64,000 nucleotides of DNA from the NCBI RefSeq assembly GCF_000014885.1, contig NC_011566.1:3391501-3455500 (forward strand), written 5' to 3'. Position 1 is the first letter of the stretch, and every line of letters begins with the position of its first letter. Shown here in pieces: positions 33,726 to 43,163 of the stretch. The translations under genes were made by a program, and so were the position numbers. This stretch comes from Shewanella piezotolerans WP3 (GTDB lineage Bacteria; Pseudomonadota; Gammaproteobacteria; Enterobacterales; Shewanellaceae). The notes under the pieces were generated by a model. That model had not been told where the DNA came from and did not search any database. It saw only the letters and a program-made list of their open reading frames with translations.

Positions 33726-35105
33726 TTACTTTTTACGCCAAGTTGTACCTTCTGGCCCATCTTCAAGAATTACGCCTAAGGCATTCAATCCGTCTCGCGC
33801 CACATCAGCTGCAGGCCAATCTTTCTCTGTACGTGCTCGGTTGCGTTCAACAATCAATGCTTCAATCTCAGCCACTTCATCATCACTCCCCTCTCCCTTG
33901 AAGAAAGTATCAACATCTTGACCTAGGATCCCTAACACATCAGCAAGCTGCTTTAACGCAACACCTAGGGCTGATGCTTGCTGCATGTCAGTTAATTTAA
34001 GACGATTGATTTCACGTACCATTTCAAACAGCACTGAGTAGGCTTCAGGTGTATTGAAGTCATCATCCATTGCACGCTTAAATTGGGCGATAAACGCTTC
34101 AGCAGGTGCAGCATCTACCGTAAGATCCAAATCTTTAAGCGCTGTGTAAATACGCTCTAACCCAGATTTAGCCTGCTTAAGGTTCTCTTCTGAGTAATTA
34201 AGCTGGCTACGGTAATGACCTGACAATAAGAAGTAACGTACTGTTGCAGCATCATAGTGGTTTAACACGTCTCGGATGGTAAAGAAGTTATTCAAAGATT
34301 TTGACATCTTTTCTTTATCAACCATCACCATGCCGGTATGCATCCAATAATTTACATATTTGGTATCATGGGCACAGCAAGATTGTGCAATCTCATTCTC
34401 ATGGTGAGGGAACTGAAGATCGCTGCCGCCACCATGGATATCAAAATGGTTACCCAAATGCTTACTGTTCATTGCTGAACATTCAATGTGCCAACCTGGA
34501 CGACCAGGCCCCCAAGGAGAATCCCAAGTAGGTTCACCAGGTTTAGACATTTTCCATAGAACAAAGTCCATCGGATCGCGCTTAGCATCTTCAACTTCGA
34601 CCCGAGCGCCAGCCTGCAATTGTTCGAGGTTTTGCCCAGATAAGCGACCATATTCAGGGAAAGATGATACGCTGAACAAAACATCACCGTTGGCGGCTAC
34701 ATAAGCATGTTCACGAGCAATAAGCTTTTCAACCATTTCGATGATTTCTGGCATATGCAGCGTTGCGCGCGGTTCAAAATCAGGGCGTGCCATATTAAGA
34801 GAATCAAAATCTCTGTGCATCTCACCAATTAGACGCTCTGTTAGTGAGTCACAACTTTCATTGTTCTCATTAGCGCGTTTGATAATTTTGTCATCTACAT
34901 CGGTGATATTGCGCTGAAAATTAACCTCATAACCGCTATACCTCAAGTACCTTACAATCATGTCAAATGAAACAAAAGTACGTCCATGACCGATATGACA
35001 TAAATCATAAATGGTCACCCCACACACATACATGCCTATTTTTCCGGGCTGTATTGGTACAAACTGTTCTTTTTGGCGGGTAAGCGTATTGTAAAGCTTC
35101 AACAT
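33726..35105 (-). CDS. cysS: Cysteinyl-tRNA synthetase
   Basis: The 459-residue class I synthetase has the HIGH motif in DLCHIGHGRTF, the KMSKS loop in KEKMSKSLNN, and zinc ligands in YVCGVT, HIECSAM and the HHENE segment. It charges tRNA-Cys in the cytosol. Standard length (461 in E. coli). It is divergent from ppiB across a 314-base gap. Confidence 0.97.
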   Translation of the reverse strand: MLKLYNTLTRQKEQFVPIQPGKIGMYVCGVTIYDLCHIGHGRTFVSFDMIVRYLRYSGYEVNFQRNITDVDDKIIKRANENNESCDSLTERLIGEMHRDFDSLNMARPDFEPRATLHMPEIIEMVEKLIAREHAYVAANGDVLFSVSSFPEYGRLSGQNLEQLQAGARVEVEDAKRDPMDFVLWKMSKPGEPTWDSPWGPGRPGWHIECSAMNSKHLGNHFDIHGGGSDLQFPHHENEIAQSCCAHDTKYVNYWMHTGMVMVDKEKMSKSLNNFFTIRDVLNHYDAATVRYFLLSGHYRSQLNYSEENLKQAKSGLERIYTALKDLDLTVDAAPAEAFIAQFKRAMDDDFNTPEAYSVLFEMVREINRLKLTDMQQASALGVALKQLADVLGILGQDVDTFFKGEGSDDEVAEIEALIVERNRARTEKDWPAADVARDGLNALGVILEDGPEGTTWRKK

Positions 35106-35419
35106 TGATTATTCTCTTCAACGGCTATATTCAGAAATAGGTCGTTCAGTCTACCACTGCAAAACTAACGGTTCCAAGCAGTTTTCCCGTACCAAGTGCG
35201 CAAAACCATGCAGAACTGATTAATATTGTCTAGAAAGCGCTCTCTCACCCAACTTGATTACATTAATCTCTACCAACTCGTACTTTTATTGGTTGCCTAT
35301 TAGCTGCCGATTGAGTGCATTATTTAGAGTGACAAATCACGCAACACTTTATGCAGCAGCGCAATTACGTTAGAATCCAGCCATTATTTACCATGTGTTA
35401 AATTGCGAGAGTAAAAATT
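35106..35419. other. Divergent promoter region between cysS and ppiB
   Basis: These 314 bases hold the start regions of both genes. GTTAGAATCCAGCC shortly before ppiB looks like part of a promoter region, but I see no clear -35/-10 pair, operator or small gene. Confidence 0.3.
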
Positions 35420-35914
35420 ATGATCACACTTCATACCAACCACGGCGAAATCAAGCTTTCTCTTGACGCTGAAAAAGCACCAAAAACTGCAGCTAACTTT
35501 GAGAAATATGTCAAAGAAGGTTTTTACGATGGAACTGTTTTTCACCGTGTAATTGACGGTTTTATGGTTCAAGGTGGTGGTTTTACTGAAGATATGCAAC
35601 AGAAAAGCTGTAATGAAACCATTGAAAACGAAGCAAACAATGGTCTTTCGAATAAAGTAGGTACCATTGCTATGGCACGTACTTCAGATCCGCATTCAGC
35701 AACGGCTCAGTTTTTTATCAACATCAACGATAATACTTTCTTAGACTTCAAGTCTGAGTCAGCACAAGGTTGGGGTTACTGTGTATTTGGTGAAGTAACT
35801 GAAGGCATGGACGTTGTAAATAAAATTAAAGCGGTAAGCACGGGCAATCGTGGCATGCATCAAGATGTCCCTCTTGATGCTGTGATCATCGAAAAAGTGA
35901 CTATCGAAGAGTAA
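35420..35914 (+). CDS. ppiB: PpiB, cytosolic peptidyl-prolyl isomerase (cyclophilin B)
   Basis: The 164-residue cyclophilin has no signal peptide. Conserved elements are FHRVIDGFMVQGG, MARTSDPHSATAQFFIN and GYCVFGEVTEGMDVV. It accelerates proline isomerisation in the cytosol. It is 10 bases upstream of lpxH and probably co-transcribed with it. Length equals E. coli PpiB (164). Confidence 0.96.
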   Translation: MITLHTNHGEIKLSLDAEKAPKTAANFEKYVKEGFYDGTVFHRVIDGFMVQGGGFTEDMQQKSCNETIENEANNGLSNKVGTIAMARTSDPHSATAQFFININDNTFLDFKSESAQGWGYCVFGEVTEGMDVVNKIKAVSTGNRGMHQDVPLDAVIIEKVTIEE

Positions 35915-35924
35915 GACTGACTCG

Positions 35925-36641
35925 ATGCGCACACTTTTTGTGGGCGATCTGCACTTAAGTGCTGATCGCCCCGATATTACCCAAGCTTTTCTTACTTTCT
36001 TAGAAACTCAGCTTACCGATACCTCAGCACTCTATATCCTAGGCGATCTGTTTGAAGTTTGGGTCGGGGATGATATTGCAGAACCATTTGCGAATCAGTT
36101 AGCAGACGCCATTAAATTAGCCTCAAAAAAACTGCCTATCTATTTTATCCACGGTAATCGCGATTTCTTAATTGGTGAGCGTTTTGCTCAACGTTCAGGA
36201 ATGACTCTGCTGCCAGAAGTTTACAAATTGGATCTATACGGCACTACAACTGTACTTTTACACGGTGACAGTTTATGCACCTTAGATAAACCTTATCAAC
36301 GATTTAGGAAGTTTCGTAATCTGTCTTGGGCAAAATGGATTTACAACCATTTACCTAAATCGAAACGATTAAATATCGCGGCAAAATTACGCAGTAAAAG
36401 CCAAAGCAGTAATCAGCATAAAAGTTATAGCATAATGGATGTTGAACCCTCCGCTGTACTTGAACTACTTGATAACACTAATGCGCAGCAGATGATCCAC
36501 GGTCATACGCACCGCCCGGCTATCCATCAGCTTTCAAATGGAAAACGTCGTATCGTTGTCGGTGATTGGTATGAGCAAGGCAGCATGCTATGTATCAGCC
36601 AAGACAATGTTGAGCTAATAGAACTGCCTTTTGGCAAGTAA
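35925..36641 (+). CDS. lpxH: LpxH, UDP-2,3-diacylglucosamine hydrolase
   Basis: The 238-residue calcineurin-like metallophosphoesterase has the Mn-binding motifs FVGDLHLSADRPD, ILGDLFEVWVGDD, HGNRDFLIG, LLHGDSLCT and HGHTHRPA. It cleaves UDP-2,3-diacylglucosamine to lipid X in lipid A synthesis, at the inner-membrane surface. It follows ppiB by 10 bases. Length matches the family. Confidence 0.96.
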   Translation: MRTLFVGDLHLSADRPDITQAFLTFLETQLTDTSALYILGDLFEVWVGDDIAEPFANQLADAIKLASKKLPIYFIHGNRDFLIGERFAQRSGMTLLPEVYKLDLYGTTTVLLHGDSLCTLDKPYQRFRKFRNLSWAKWIYNHLPKSKRLNIAAKLRSKSQSSNQHKSYSIMDVEPSAVLELLDNTNAQQMIHGHTHRPAIHQLSNGKRRIVVGDWYEQGSMLCISQDNVELIELPFGK

Positions 36642-36674
36642 GCAGCTACTTGCCTCTCATCCTTTTCGCCGCTT

Positions 36675-37454
36675 TTAGATTGCTTCAACGATCAATGGCG
36701 CACCACTATGAAACTTAAAATCTTCATCTGATGACAAAATTAATTCAGCTTCTACTGCGGCGAAATGGCTAACTCTGTCAGCTATATCCGTGGTTGAAAT
36801 AGCCTGTGCGAGCTTTAAATAATCTTGATAATGACGAGCTTCAGAGCGTAATAGAGAGATATAAAACTTCTTCAACTCTTCATCTAAGTGAGGGGCAAGT
36901 TTAGCGAAACGTTCACAGGAGCGAGCTTCAATAAATGCACCAACAATGAGCTTATCAATTAGCGTGGCTGGTTCATGGGTTCTCACCTGTTTCATCATCC
37001 CCTTTGCATAACGGCCAGCTCGGGCATTTCTGTATTCAATACCACGACTATGCATAATCTCTAACACTTGCTCAAAATGGTGGAACTCCTCTTTGATCAA
37101 GCGCACCATCTTCAGAATAAGATCATCACTATGAGCAAAGTCCTTACAGGCAACAAGCTCGCCGGCTAACTCATTCTTCTTACTGTCTTTCGATAAAAAA
37201 GCTGTCACATCCCGATCTTTAATGTAGACAAAATCCTCATAAGGTTTTGCCCAAGCCAATAAAATCTGCCCACTTGGTTTATCAATGGCGTATTTACGCA
37301 CCAAAAACATCGCAGTTTGCGCCGCTTTTAACTCACAGTTACAGTGATCAATCAGCAAACCTTTTAGCTGTTCCGGCTTTTTTGCTTCTTCGATCCAACT
37401 ATCTGGGGTTTCACATTTCAAAAATGAGTAAATAGGGGCAAGTAACTGCTGCAT
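36675..37454 (-). CDS. miaE: MiaE, tRNA-(ms2io6A)-hydroxylase
   Basis: The 259-residue ferritin-like diiron monooxygenase has EExH-type ligand motifs at KEEFHHFEQV, FIEARSCERF and SEARHYQDY. It hydroxylates the isopentenyl group of 2-methylthio-N6-isopentenyl-adenosine at position 37 of tRNAs reading UNN codons and needs O2. It is absent from E. coli but present in Salmonella, Pseudomonas and Shewanella. Convergent with lpxH, monocistronic. Confidence 0.92.
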   Translation of the reverse strand: MQQLLAPIYSFLKCETPDSWIEEAKKPEQLKGLLIDHCNCELKAAQTAMFLVRKYAIDKPSGQILLAWAKPYEDFVYIKDRDVTAFLSKDSKKNELAGELVACKDFAHSDDLILKMVRLIKEEFHHFEQVLEIMHSRGIEYRNARAGRYAKGMMKQVRTHEPATLIDKLIVGAFIEARSCERFAKLAPHLDEELKKFYISLLRSEARHYQDYLKLAQAISTTDIADRVSHFAAVEAELILSSDEDFKFHSGAPLIVEAI

Positions 37455-37659
37455 GCAAAGGCTCTTTAGGCTGATGTTAGACTCACTATTTTATCAGTTA
37501 TTTTCAGCACAATCCTAGCTTAACATCTATGCTTAAAATGATTGGCTTGACTCTTGGTTAGTTTTGTTCAATAAATAGCCTTAGAGCTGTAAAAAGTTCG
37601 TCTGCAGTTTGGCGAGCCAATTTAATCTAAAAGTTAAATGCTAAACAAGGATAACTATA

Positions 37660-38256
37660 ATGATATTGAATCACTTAATGGGGTTATACACTCATCCAAA
37701 AGAAGAGTGGCACACAATTGAAAAAAACCACGAAGCGCTTAGAAGTAGCCTGAGCCATATCTTAATCGTTGCGCTCATCCCTGCTATCTGCACTTTTTTT
37801 GCAACTTCACAAATTGGTTGGGATCTCGGCGTTGGAGAACGTCAATTCTTAACTGCTGACAGTGCACTAATTATGTCTACAGGCATGTATTTCGGCCTTA
37901 TCGTAGGTGTATTCGCACTGGCCTATCTTGCCTTTTGGATGGCTAAAACTTTCGATGCAACACCGAGTTATACTCAAGCATTAGAGTTAGCAGCATACAC
38001 TGCCACCCCATTATTTATGGTGGGCTTAGCGACACTTTATCCAACATTGTGGTTCATCATGGTAGTGGGATTAGCAGGTTTGGCTTATTCGGTTTATCTG
38101 CTTTATACCGGGGTTCCCATCATTATGAATATTCCGGAAGAAAAAGGCTTTATTTATGCAAGTTCAGTTGTGACAGCTGGTTTAGTGTTACTTGTCGGGC
38201 TGATGGCATCGAGTGTGATTTTGTGGAGCGTGGGATTTGGTCCTATGTACCAATAA
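37660..38256 (+). CDS. Yip1-domain inner-membrane protein (YohC-like)
   Basis: The 198-residue protein has about five transmembrane segments. The N-terminal LMGLYTHPKEEWHTI is the usual soluble lead-in of bacterial Yip1/YohC-type proteins. The Yip1 domain covers about residues 12-185. The function is unknown; relatives are small membrane proteins found near diverse genes. It is flanked by miaE (divergent) and glnS (convergent), with a terminator after it. Confidence 0.8.
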   Translation: MILNHLMGLYTHPKEEWHTIEKNHEALRSSLSHILIVALIPAICTFFATSQIGWDLGVGERQFLTADSALIMSTGMYFGLIVGVFALAYLAFWMAKTFDATPSYTQALELAAYTATPLFMVGLATLYPTLWFIMVVGLAGLAYSVYLLYTGVPIIMNIPEEKGFIYASSVVTAGLVLLVGLMASSVILWSVGFGPMYQ

Positions 38257-38276
38257 ATTCGATATTTTTCGCTCAC

Positions 38277-38304
38277 AAAAAAGCCGACATTTTGTCGGCT
38301 TTTT
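38277..38304. terminator. Bidirectional terminator between the Yip1 gene and glnS
   Basis: AAAAAAGCCGACA and TGTCGGCTTTTT form a 12-bp stem around a two-base loop. Runs of A and T on both sides suit the convergent arrangement. Confidence 0.85.
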
Positions 38305-38340
38305 AGATCCTTGGATCTATTAACTCAAATTGGTATTACT

Positions 38341-40011
38341 TTATGCGAAAGTATCACGCAGTGGTACTGTTAGGTTAAAGACTAGATGATCTTTAGTTGA
38401 GTCTTTATTGTCTGCACAGAAGTATCCTTCTCGCTCAAACTGGTAAGCTTTTTCCACTTCAGCATTAACAAGTCCAGCTTCAACAAATCCATGCTTAACC
38501 GTTAACGACTGCGGGTTAAGCACTTCGTCAACAGATTCCGCAGCAGCAGGATTAGCATCATTAAATAAACGCTCATACAAACGGAATTCAGCTGGTTTAG
38601 CTGTCGTTGCTTCAACCCAATGTATCACGCCTTTAACCTTACGACCGTCACTTGGGTTTTTGCCCAATGTTTCATCATCATAGGTACAGTAAATGGTGGT
38701 CACGTTGCCATCAGCGTCTTTATCACAACGTTCGGCCTTGATGACATAAGCATTACGCAAACGAACTTCTTTGCCCTGTACTAAGCGTTTGAACTTCTTA
38801 TTCGCTTCTTCTCGGAAATCATCCGCGTCGATGTATAGTTCACGGCCGAATGACAATGGACGTTTACCCATATCTTCATTACTTGGATGTATAGGTGCCT
38901 GTACTGTTTCAACCTGGTTTTCAGGATAGTTTTCAATCACTACCTTAACTGGGTTAATAACAGCCATTGCCCGCGGAGCATGCTCATTTAGCTCTTCACG
39001 GATACAAGCATCTAACATGGCAACTTCAATCATGTTCTCTTGCTTGGTCACCCCGATACGCTTACAAAACTCACGAATTGAAGCAGCGGTATAACCTCTA
39101 CGCCTAAAGCCAGCAATCGTTGGCATACGCGCATCATCCCAACCAGAGACAATGTTATGTGCCACAAGGTCGTTCAGTTTACGCTTGGACATTAGCGTGT
39201 ACTCAAGGTTTAATCTTGAGAACTCATACTGACGTGTGCGACTTGGAGACTGGAAATCATCTAAATGATCCAACACCCAATCATACAATCTGCGGTTGTC
39301 TTGGAACTCTAAAGTACAAAGCGAGTGGCTGATGTTCTCAATCGCATCAGAGATACAATGAGTAAAGTCGTACATAGGGTATATGCACCACTTATCACCT
39401 GTTTGATGATGATGTGCAAAGCGAACACGATAAATAATCGGATCGCGCATACACATAAATGGCGATGCCATATCAATCTTTGCTCTTAGCGCACATTCGC
39501 CCTCTTTGAACTCACCATTACGCATTTTTTCAAATAGCGCTAAGTTCTCTTCAGGTGTTGTATCACGGTATGGGCTGTTTTTACCTGGCTCTTTTAACGT
39601 GCCTCGGTACTCACGAGTTTGCTCTGCATTTAAAAAACAAACGTAAGCTAAGCCCTTGGTGATTAATTCAACGGCGTACTGATGCAGTTGATCAAAGTAA
39701 TTTGAAGAGTAACGAATATCGCCACTCCACTGGAAACCAAGCCACTGCACATCATTCTGAATAGAGTGGACATAATCAATGTCCTCTTTTTCAGGATTGG
39801 TATCGTCAAAACGTAAGTTACATTGACCTTGGTAGTCTTGTGCGATGCCAAAGTTTAGGCAAATAGACTTAGCGTGGCCGATATGAAGAAAACCGTTTGG
39901 CTCCGGCGGAAAACGGGTATGCACAGCACTGTGCTTACCGCTGGCAAGATCTTCATCTATGATACTACGTATGAAGTTACTAGGACGTACTTCAGTGTCC
40001 ACATGACTCAT
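38341..40011 (-). CDS. glnS: Glutaminyl-tRNA synthetase
   Basis: The 556-residue class I synthetase has the HIGH motif in GFLHIGHAKS, the MSK loop in YTLMSKRKL, and the C-terminal anticodon-binding beta-barrels with the sequence FVEAGLVNAEVEKAYQFEREGYFCAD. It charges tRNA-Gln. Length matches E. coli (554). It is monocistronic and downstream of feoAB in the same orientation. Confidence 0.97.
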   Translation of the reverse strand: MSHVDTEVRPSNFIRSIIDEDLASGKHSAVHTRFPPEPNGFLHIGHAKSICLNFGIAQDYQGQCNLRFDDTNPEKEDIDYVHSIQNDVQWLGFQWSGDIRYSSNYFDQLHQYAVELITKGLAYVCFLNAEQTREYRGTLKEPGKNSPYRDTTPEENLALFEKMRNGEFKEGECALRAKIDMASPFMCMRDPIIYRVRFAHHHQTGDKWCIYPMYDFTHCISDAIENISHSLCTLEFQDNRRLYDWVLDHLDDFQSPSRTRQYEFSRLNLEYTLMSKRKLNDLVAHNIVSGWDDARMPTIAGFRRRGYTAASIREFCKRIGVTKQENMIEVAMLDACIREELNEHAPRAMAVINPVKVVIENYPENQVETVQAPIHPSNEDMGKRPLSFGRELYIDADDFREEANKKFKRLVQGKEVRLRNAYVIKAERCDKDADGNVTTIYCTYDDETLGKNPSDGRKVKGVIHWVEATTAKPAEFRLYERLFNDANPAAAESVDEVLNPQSLTVKHGFVEAGLVNAEVEKAYQFEREGYFCADNKDSTKDHLVFNLTVPLRDTFA

Positions 40012-40134
40012 GGAATTCCTCTTTGCGAACGATGGTTAATGGCGAAAAAAGCATAATCCTACAGATCCCTAGTAGGGTCAACGGTTCACGCTTAAAAACA
40101 CAGGTTAATGGTTACAGCATAGCCATTTAAAGGC

Positions 40135-40162
40135 AAAAAAGCAGCGAATCATCGCTGCTTTT
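40135..40162 (-). terminator. Terminator of feoAB
   Basis: On the minus strand AAAAGCAGCGA / TCGCTGCTTTTTT with a four-base loop lies about 32 bases after the feoB stop. It separates feoAB from glnS. Confidence 0.85.
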
Positions 40163-40193
40163 ATCTATACACTCAGATTATACGCTAATACTG

Positions 40194-42488
40194 CTACTCC
40201 GTAATCACTTTAATACCGGGAATAATCGTCTGCGTTTTTCGCCCTTTCCTCTTTAGCCATACATAAAATACAACTAACGCGATAGTAAAGAAGCCAATCC
40301 ATAAACTTGATTGCAGAGGGTGCTGAGCAAACGTAGCGCCTTGGTAGAATACCGTCGCAGTGCCATATGCTAACCCAAAGGTCCATAGACCTGCGAATGC
40401 AGCCCAACGCCCACCAAACTCGTTTACAAGTGCACCCATTGCAGCAACACACGGAGTGTATAGCAATACAAACAATAGGTAGGCAAATGCCGCCGTCACA
40501 CCGGAGAAACCAGCCTGCAGAGCACTAAAGGTTGAGGTATCAACCTCTAGCTCTTCTGATGCAGACTCTACAGAGGATACATCGCCAACTGAAATAGACA
40601 GTGGATCTTCAGGTGCAATACCAAATAGGTTTTCTGGGATAGTAGCTAACGCTTCACTAACGGTTTCAGACAGTGGTGCTAACTCTTCATCGCCAGCACT
40701 GCCATCAGAATAAAGGCTATTCAAGGTGCCAACGACTGCTTCTTTAGCAAAAATACCGGTAATAATACCAACCGTTGCGGGCCAGTTATCCTGCTCTACG
40801 CCCATAGGTGCGAAAAGTGGAGTCACTTTTTGACTTGCAACACTCAATACGGATTCAGAGCTGTCTTCGTGGCCAAATGTTCCATCAGTACCGATGGCAT
40901 TGACGAAGTTAAGTAAGGTTACAACGATAACAATCGTCTTACCCGCGCCCATAATAAAGCTCTTAGTCCGCTTACCAGTGCGCGCCATTACAGTTTTAAA
41001 CTTTGGCTTCTCGTAGCTTGGCAGTTCCATCACGACCGCGCTGCTCGAACCTGGTAGCAATGTTGAGCGTAGCAAAAGACCCGTACCAATAGCTGCAAAT
41101 ATACCAATCATGTATAGCAGGAAGACTAAGTTCTGCCCTGATTCAGGAAAGAAAGCCGCTGCAAATAAGGCATATACAGGAAGTCGAGCACCACAAGACA
41201 TAAACGGCGCCATCATTCCGGTGACAATACGCTCACGCTCACTGCCTAGTGTACGAGTGGCCATGATCGCTGGTACAGAACAACCAAAGCCAACAATCAT
41301 AGGGACAAATGCTCGGCCTGGTAGGCCTATTCTGCGCATCAAGCCGTCAACAACAAATGCTGCACGCGCCATGTAACCAGAGCCTTCCAGTACGGATAAA
41401 GCAAGGAACAGCGCGGCGATAACCGGAATGAAAGTTGCGACAGTTTGTATACCTTGACCCACACCACCAGCGACAATAGTCACTAACCATTCAGGCGAAC
41501 CTATGCTCGACATTAGTGCACCGAAATGGTCAACAAAAATAGCGCCAGCGGTAATATCAAAGAAGTCGATAAAAGAGCTACCAACGTTGATACTAAACAT
41601 AAACATTAAGTACATCACAAACAGGAACACTGGGATCCCTGCAACTGGGTGTAGCACGACTTTGTCTAGTTTATCGGTTAATGTTTCGGCATTGTCACTT
41701 TTAACTGAACCAGTAAACACCTGCTCAACGAAGTTGAAGCGTGTGGTGGCCACCATAATTTCAATGTCTTTACCTTGAGCAGACAGTGCTTGAGAGTATT
41801 GCTCTACTTCACTGACCATTTGGCTATTTTTACACTTACCACAACCTAAGCCATTAGCAAGCATCGCAAGTGCACGACCCCGACTTAATTTGTCATCAGC
41901 GGCAAGCAGGTTACTAACACTAGACTCAATTTCAGTATCGTAATTAAGTACTAAAGGCGCTTCAGAAACTTTGCCGTCTAGCAAAGCAACAAATTGCTGC
42001 TTCACCTTCTCAATGTCTTGTTCATCGCGAGAACAAACGGCCACAACAGGACAACCTAACTCTTTGCTCATCTGTGCGACATCGATATGAATACCACGGC
42101 TAATCGCAGCATCTATTTTGTTCAACACTACAACTAATGGAATACCAAGCTCACGCAGCTGTACGGTTAGGTACAAGTGACGTTCAATATTGGTCGCATC
42201 AACAAGGTTTATTATGCCGTCGATTTGCTGGTCTGCAAGGTACTGCTGCGCAATCTGTTCATCTAAAGAGCAGTCACAGCTGTTACCTGCTGGTAATAAG
42301 TCATAGATACCGGGAAGGTCAGTAAGAAAAACATCGGTACTTTGCAGTGCGAATTGTCCAGTTTTCTTTTCAACAGTAACTCCAGACCAGTTACCAACTT
42401 GTTGATTCGACCCAGTAAGAGCATTAAAAAGTGTCGACTTACCCGCGTTAGGGTTACCGACGGTGACGCAATTAAATTGCTTATCCAT
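40194..42488 (-). CDS. feoB: FeoB, ferrous iron transporter with G domain
   Basis: The 764-residue product is read from ATG 42488 (MDKQFN), overlapping the feoA stop by 8 bases. The cytoplasmic G-protein domain has G1 GNPNAGKST, G3 DLPG and G4 VLNKID. A helical GDI-like domain follows. The membrane part carries the two inverted Gate motifs, including GYMARAAFVVDGLMRRIGLPGRAFVP and GSGCS-type GFGCSVPAIMATR. It imports Fe2+ under anoxia. Its position beside mtr fits a cell that makes Fe(II) by respiration. Confidence 0.96.
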   Translation of the reverse strand: MDKQFNCVTVGNPNAGKSTLFNALTGSNQQVGNWSGVTVEKKTGQFALQSTDVFLTDLPGIYDLLPAGNSCDCSLDEQIAQQYLADQQIDGIINLVDATNIERHLYLTVQLRELGIPLVVVLNKIDAAISRGIHIDVAQMSKELGCPVVAVCSRDEQDIEKVKQQFVALLDGKVSEAPLVLNYDTEIESSVSNLLAADDKLSRGRALAMLANGLGCGKCKNSQMVSEVEQYSQALSAQGKDIEIMVATTRFNFVEQVFTGSVKSDNAETLTDKLDKVVLHPVAGIPVFLFVMYLMFMFSINVGSSFIDFFDITAGAIFVDHFGALMSSIGSPEWLVTIVAGGVGQGIQTVATFIPVIAALFLALSVLEGSGYMARAAFVVDGLMRRIGLPGRAFVPMIVGFGCSVPAIMATRTLGSERERIVTGMMAPFMSCGARLPVYALFAAAFFPESGQNLVFLLYMIGIFAAIGTGLLLRSTLLPGSSSAVVMELPSYEKPKFKTVMARTGKRTKSFIMGAGKTIVIVVTLLNFVNAIGTDGTFGHEDSSESVLSVASQKVTPLFAPMGVEQDNWPATVGIITGIFAKEAVVGTLNSLYSDGSAGDEELAPLSETVSEALATIPENLFGIAPEDPLSISVGDVSSVESASEELEVDTSTFSALQAGFSGVTAAFAYLLFVLLYTPCVAAMGALVNEFGGRWAAFAGLWTFGLAYGTATVFYQGATFAQHPLQSSLWIGFFTIALVVFYVWLKRKGRKTQTIIPGIKVITE

Positions 42489-42720
42489 TCGCTTTTTCAA
42501 CCTCAATAATATCTGCTAAATCGCGACGCATGCATAGTTTACTGCCTCGGATATCTAATTCTACGCCCGAGCCCATTGGCGCTCTGCGGATCAAAGAAAA
42601 TCGAGTATTGGGAGTGATCCCCATCGATAGGAGTTTGCGTTTAACAACTGCTGGTAGGTCAATTTGCCCTACTTGAGAAATTCTGGCGAAATCGCCCGGA
42701 TTTAGTTCACTTAACTTCAT
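42481..42720 (-). CDS. feoA: FeoA, ferrous iron transport accessory protein
   Basis: The 79-residue SH3-like protein starts at ATG 42720 (MKLSELNPGDFARI); a GTG four codons upstream is the alternative. The family elements are LLSMGITPNTRF and VELDIRGSKLCMRRDLADII. FeoA interacts with FeoB and modulates uptake. It is translationally coupled to feoB by an overlap and is divergent from mtrD across a 443-base regulatory region. Confidence 0.93.
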   Translation of the reverse strand: MKLSELNPGDFARISQVGQIDLPAVVKRKLLSMGITPNTRFSLIRRAPMGSGVELDIRGSKLCMRRDLADIIEVEKANG

Positions 42721-42928
42721 TGTGCATCCCACCTAATTACAGGCCTCAACTTTCTTTGAATTGATACTGATTCTAAAGGACTGTTAATCCGAATAACTTT
42801 ATCTAGATCAACATTTCAGGCTGTAAACGATAATAATTTTCAATTGTGTTCTCTATTATGTGACAAATCTCTCAACTAATAAATGACCTCACCCCAGATA
42901 AATTAGAAATGGCTTATCCCCCTTAAAT

Positions 42929-42947
42929 AGTAATGGTTATTATTTAC
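42929..42947. promoter_or_regulatory. Candidate Fur box upstream of feoA
   Basis: The 19-base element beginning AGTAATGGTTATTATTTAC matches the Fur consensus at about 13 of 19 positions by eye. It lies about 210 bases upstream of feoA, which is Fur-controlled in most gammaproteobacteria. The match is imperfect and the region is AT-rich, so chance is possible. Confidence 0.35.
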
Positions 42948-42981
42948 ACTTAATTCAAATAAATAGCTCAACCAAAGGCAG

Positions 42982-42997
42982 TGTGACGTAGATCACG
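42982..42997. promoter_or_regulatory. CRP-type site upstream of mtrD
   Basis: TGTGACGTAGATCACG matches the CRP consensus TGTGA-N6-TCACA at nine of ten arm positions. It is about 170 bases upstream of mtrD. CRP is the main activator of anaerobic respiration, including metal reduction, in Shewanella oneidensis (established knowledge). Confidence 0.65.
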
Positions 42998-43085
42998 CTT
43001 TGATAATTATCCTTTAAAGATCAGCGATAAAACTAAAGAAGATCTCCCGCTTGTTATGAACTTGTCACGCTTTTGTTCTACTCTT

Positions 43086-43118
43086 CTATATTAGTAATTT
43101 ACAAAACTACTAATATAG
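43086..43118. repeat. 11-bp inverted repeat before mtrD
   Basis: CTATATTAGTA (43086-43096) and TACTAATATAG (43108-43118) are exact reverse complements with an 11-base spacer, 45 bases before the mtrD start. TATATT could also be a -10 box, so this may be an operator overlapping the promoter, or a hairpin in the mRNA leader. Confidence 0.6.
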
Positions 43119-43163
43119 CAATTAAAAAAAGAACGCTTTAAAAGCGAATGGAATGGGAATGAC

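Larger units (their letters stand above)
42733..43163. promoter_or_regulatory. Divergent feoA / mtrD control region
   Basis: This stretch of about 430 bases carries no gene. It is AT-rich with a CRP-type site (42982-42997), two Fur-like candidates (around 42929-42947 and GATAATTATC at 43002-43011), and an 11-bp inverted repeat at 43086-43118. Shared iron and carbon/anaerobic control of ferrous uptake and metal respiration is plausible. Confidence 0.6.
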
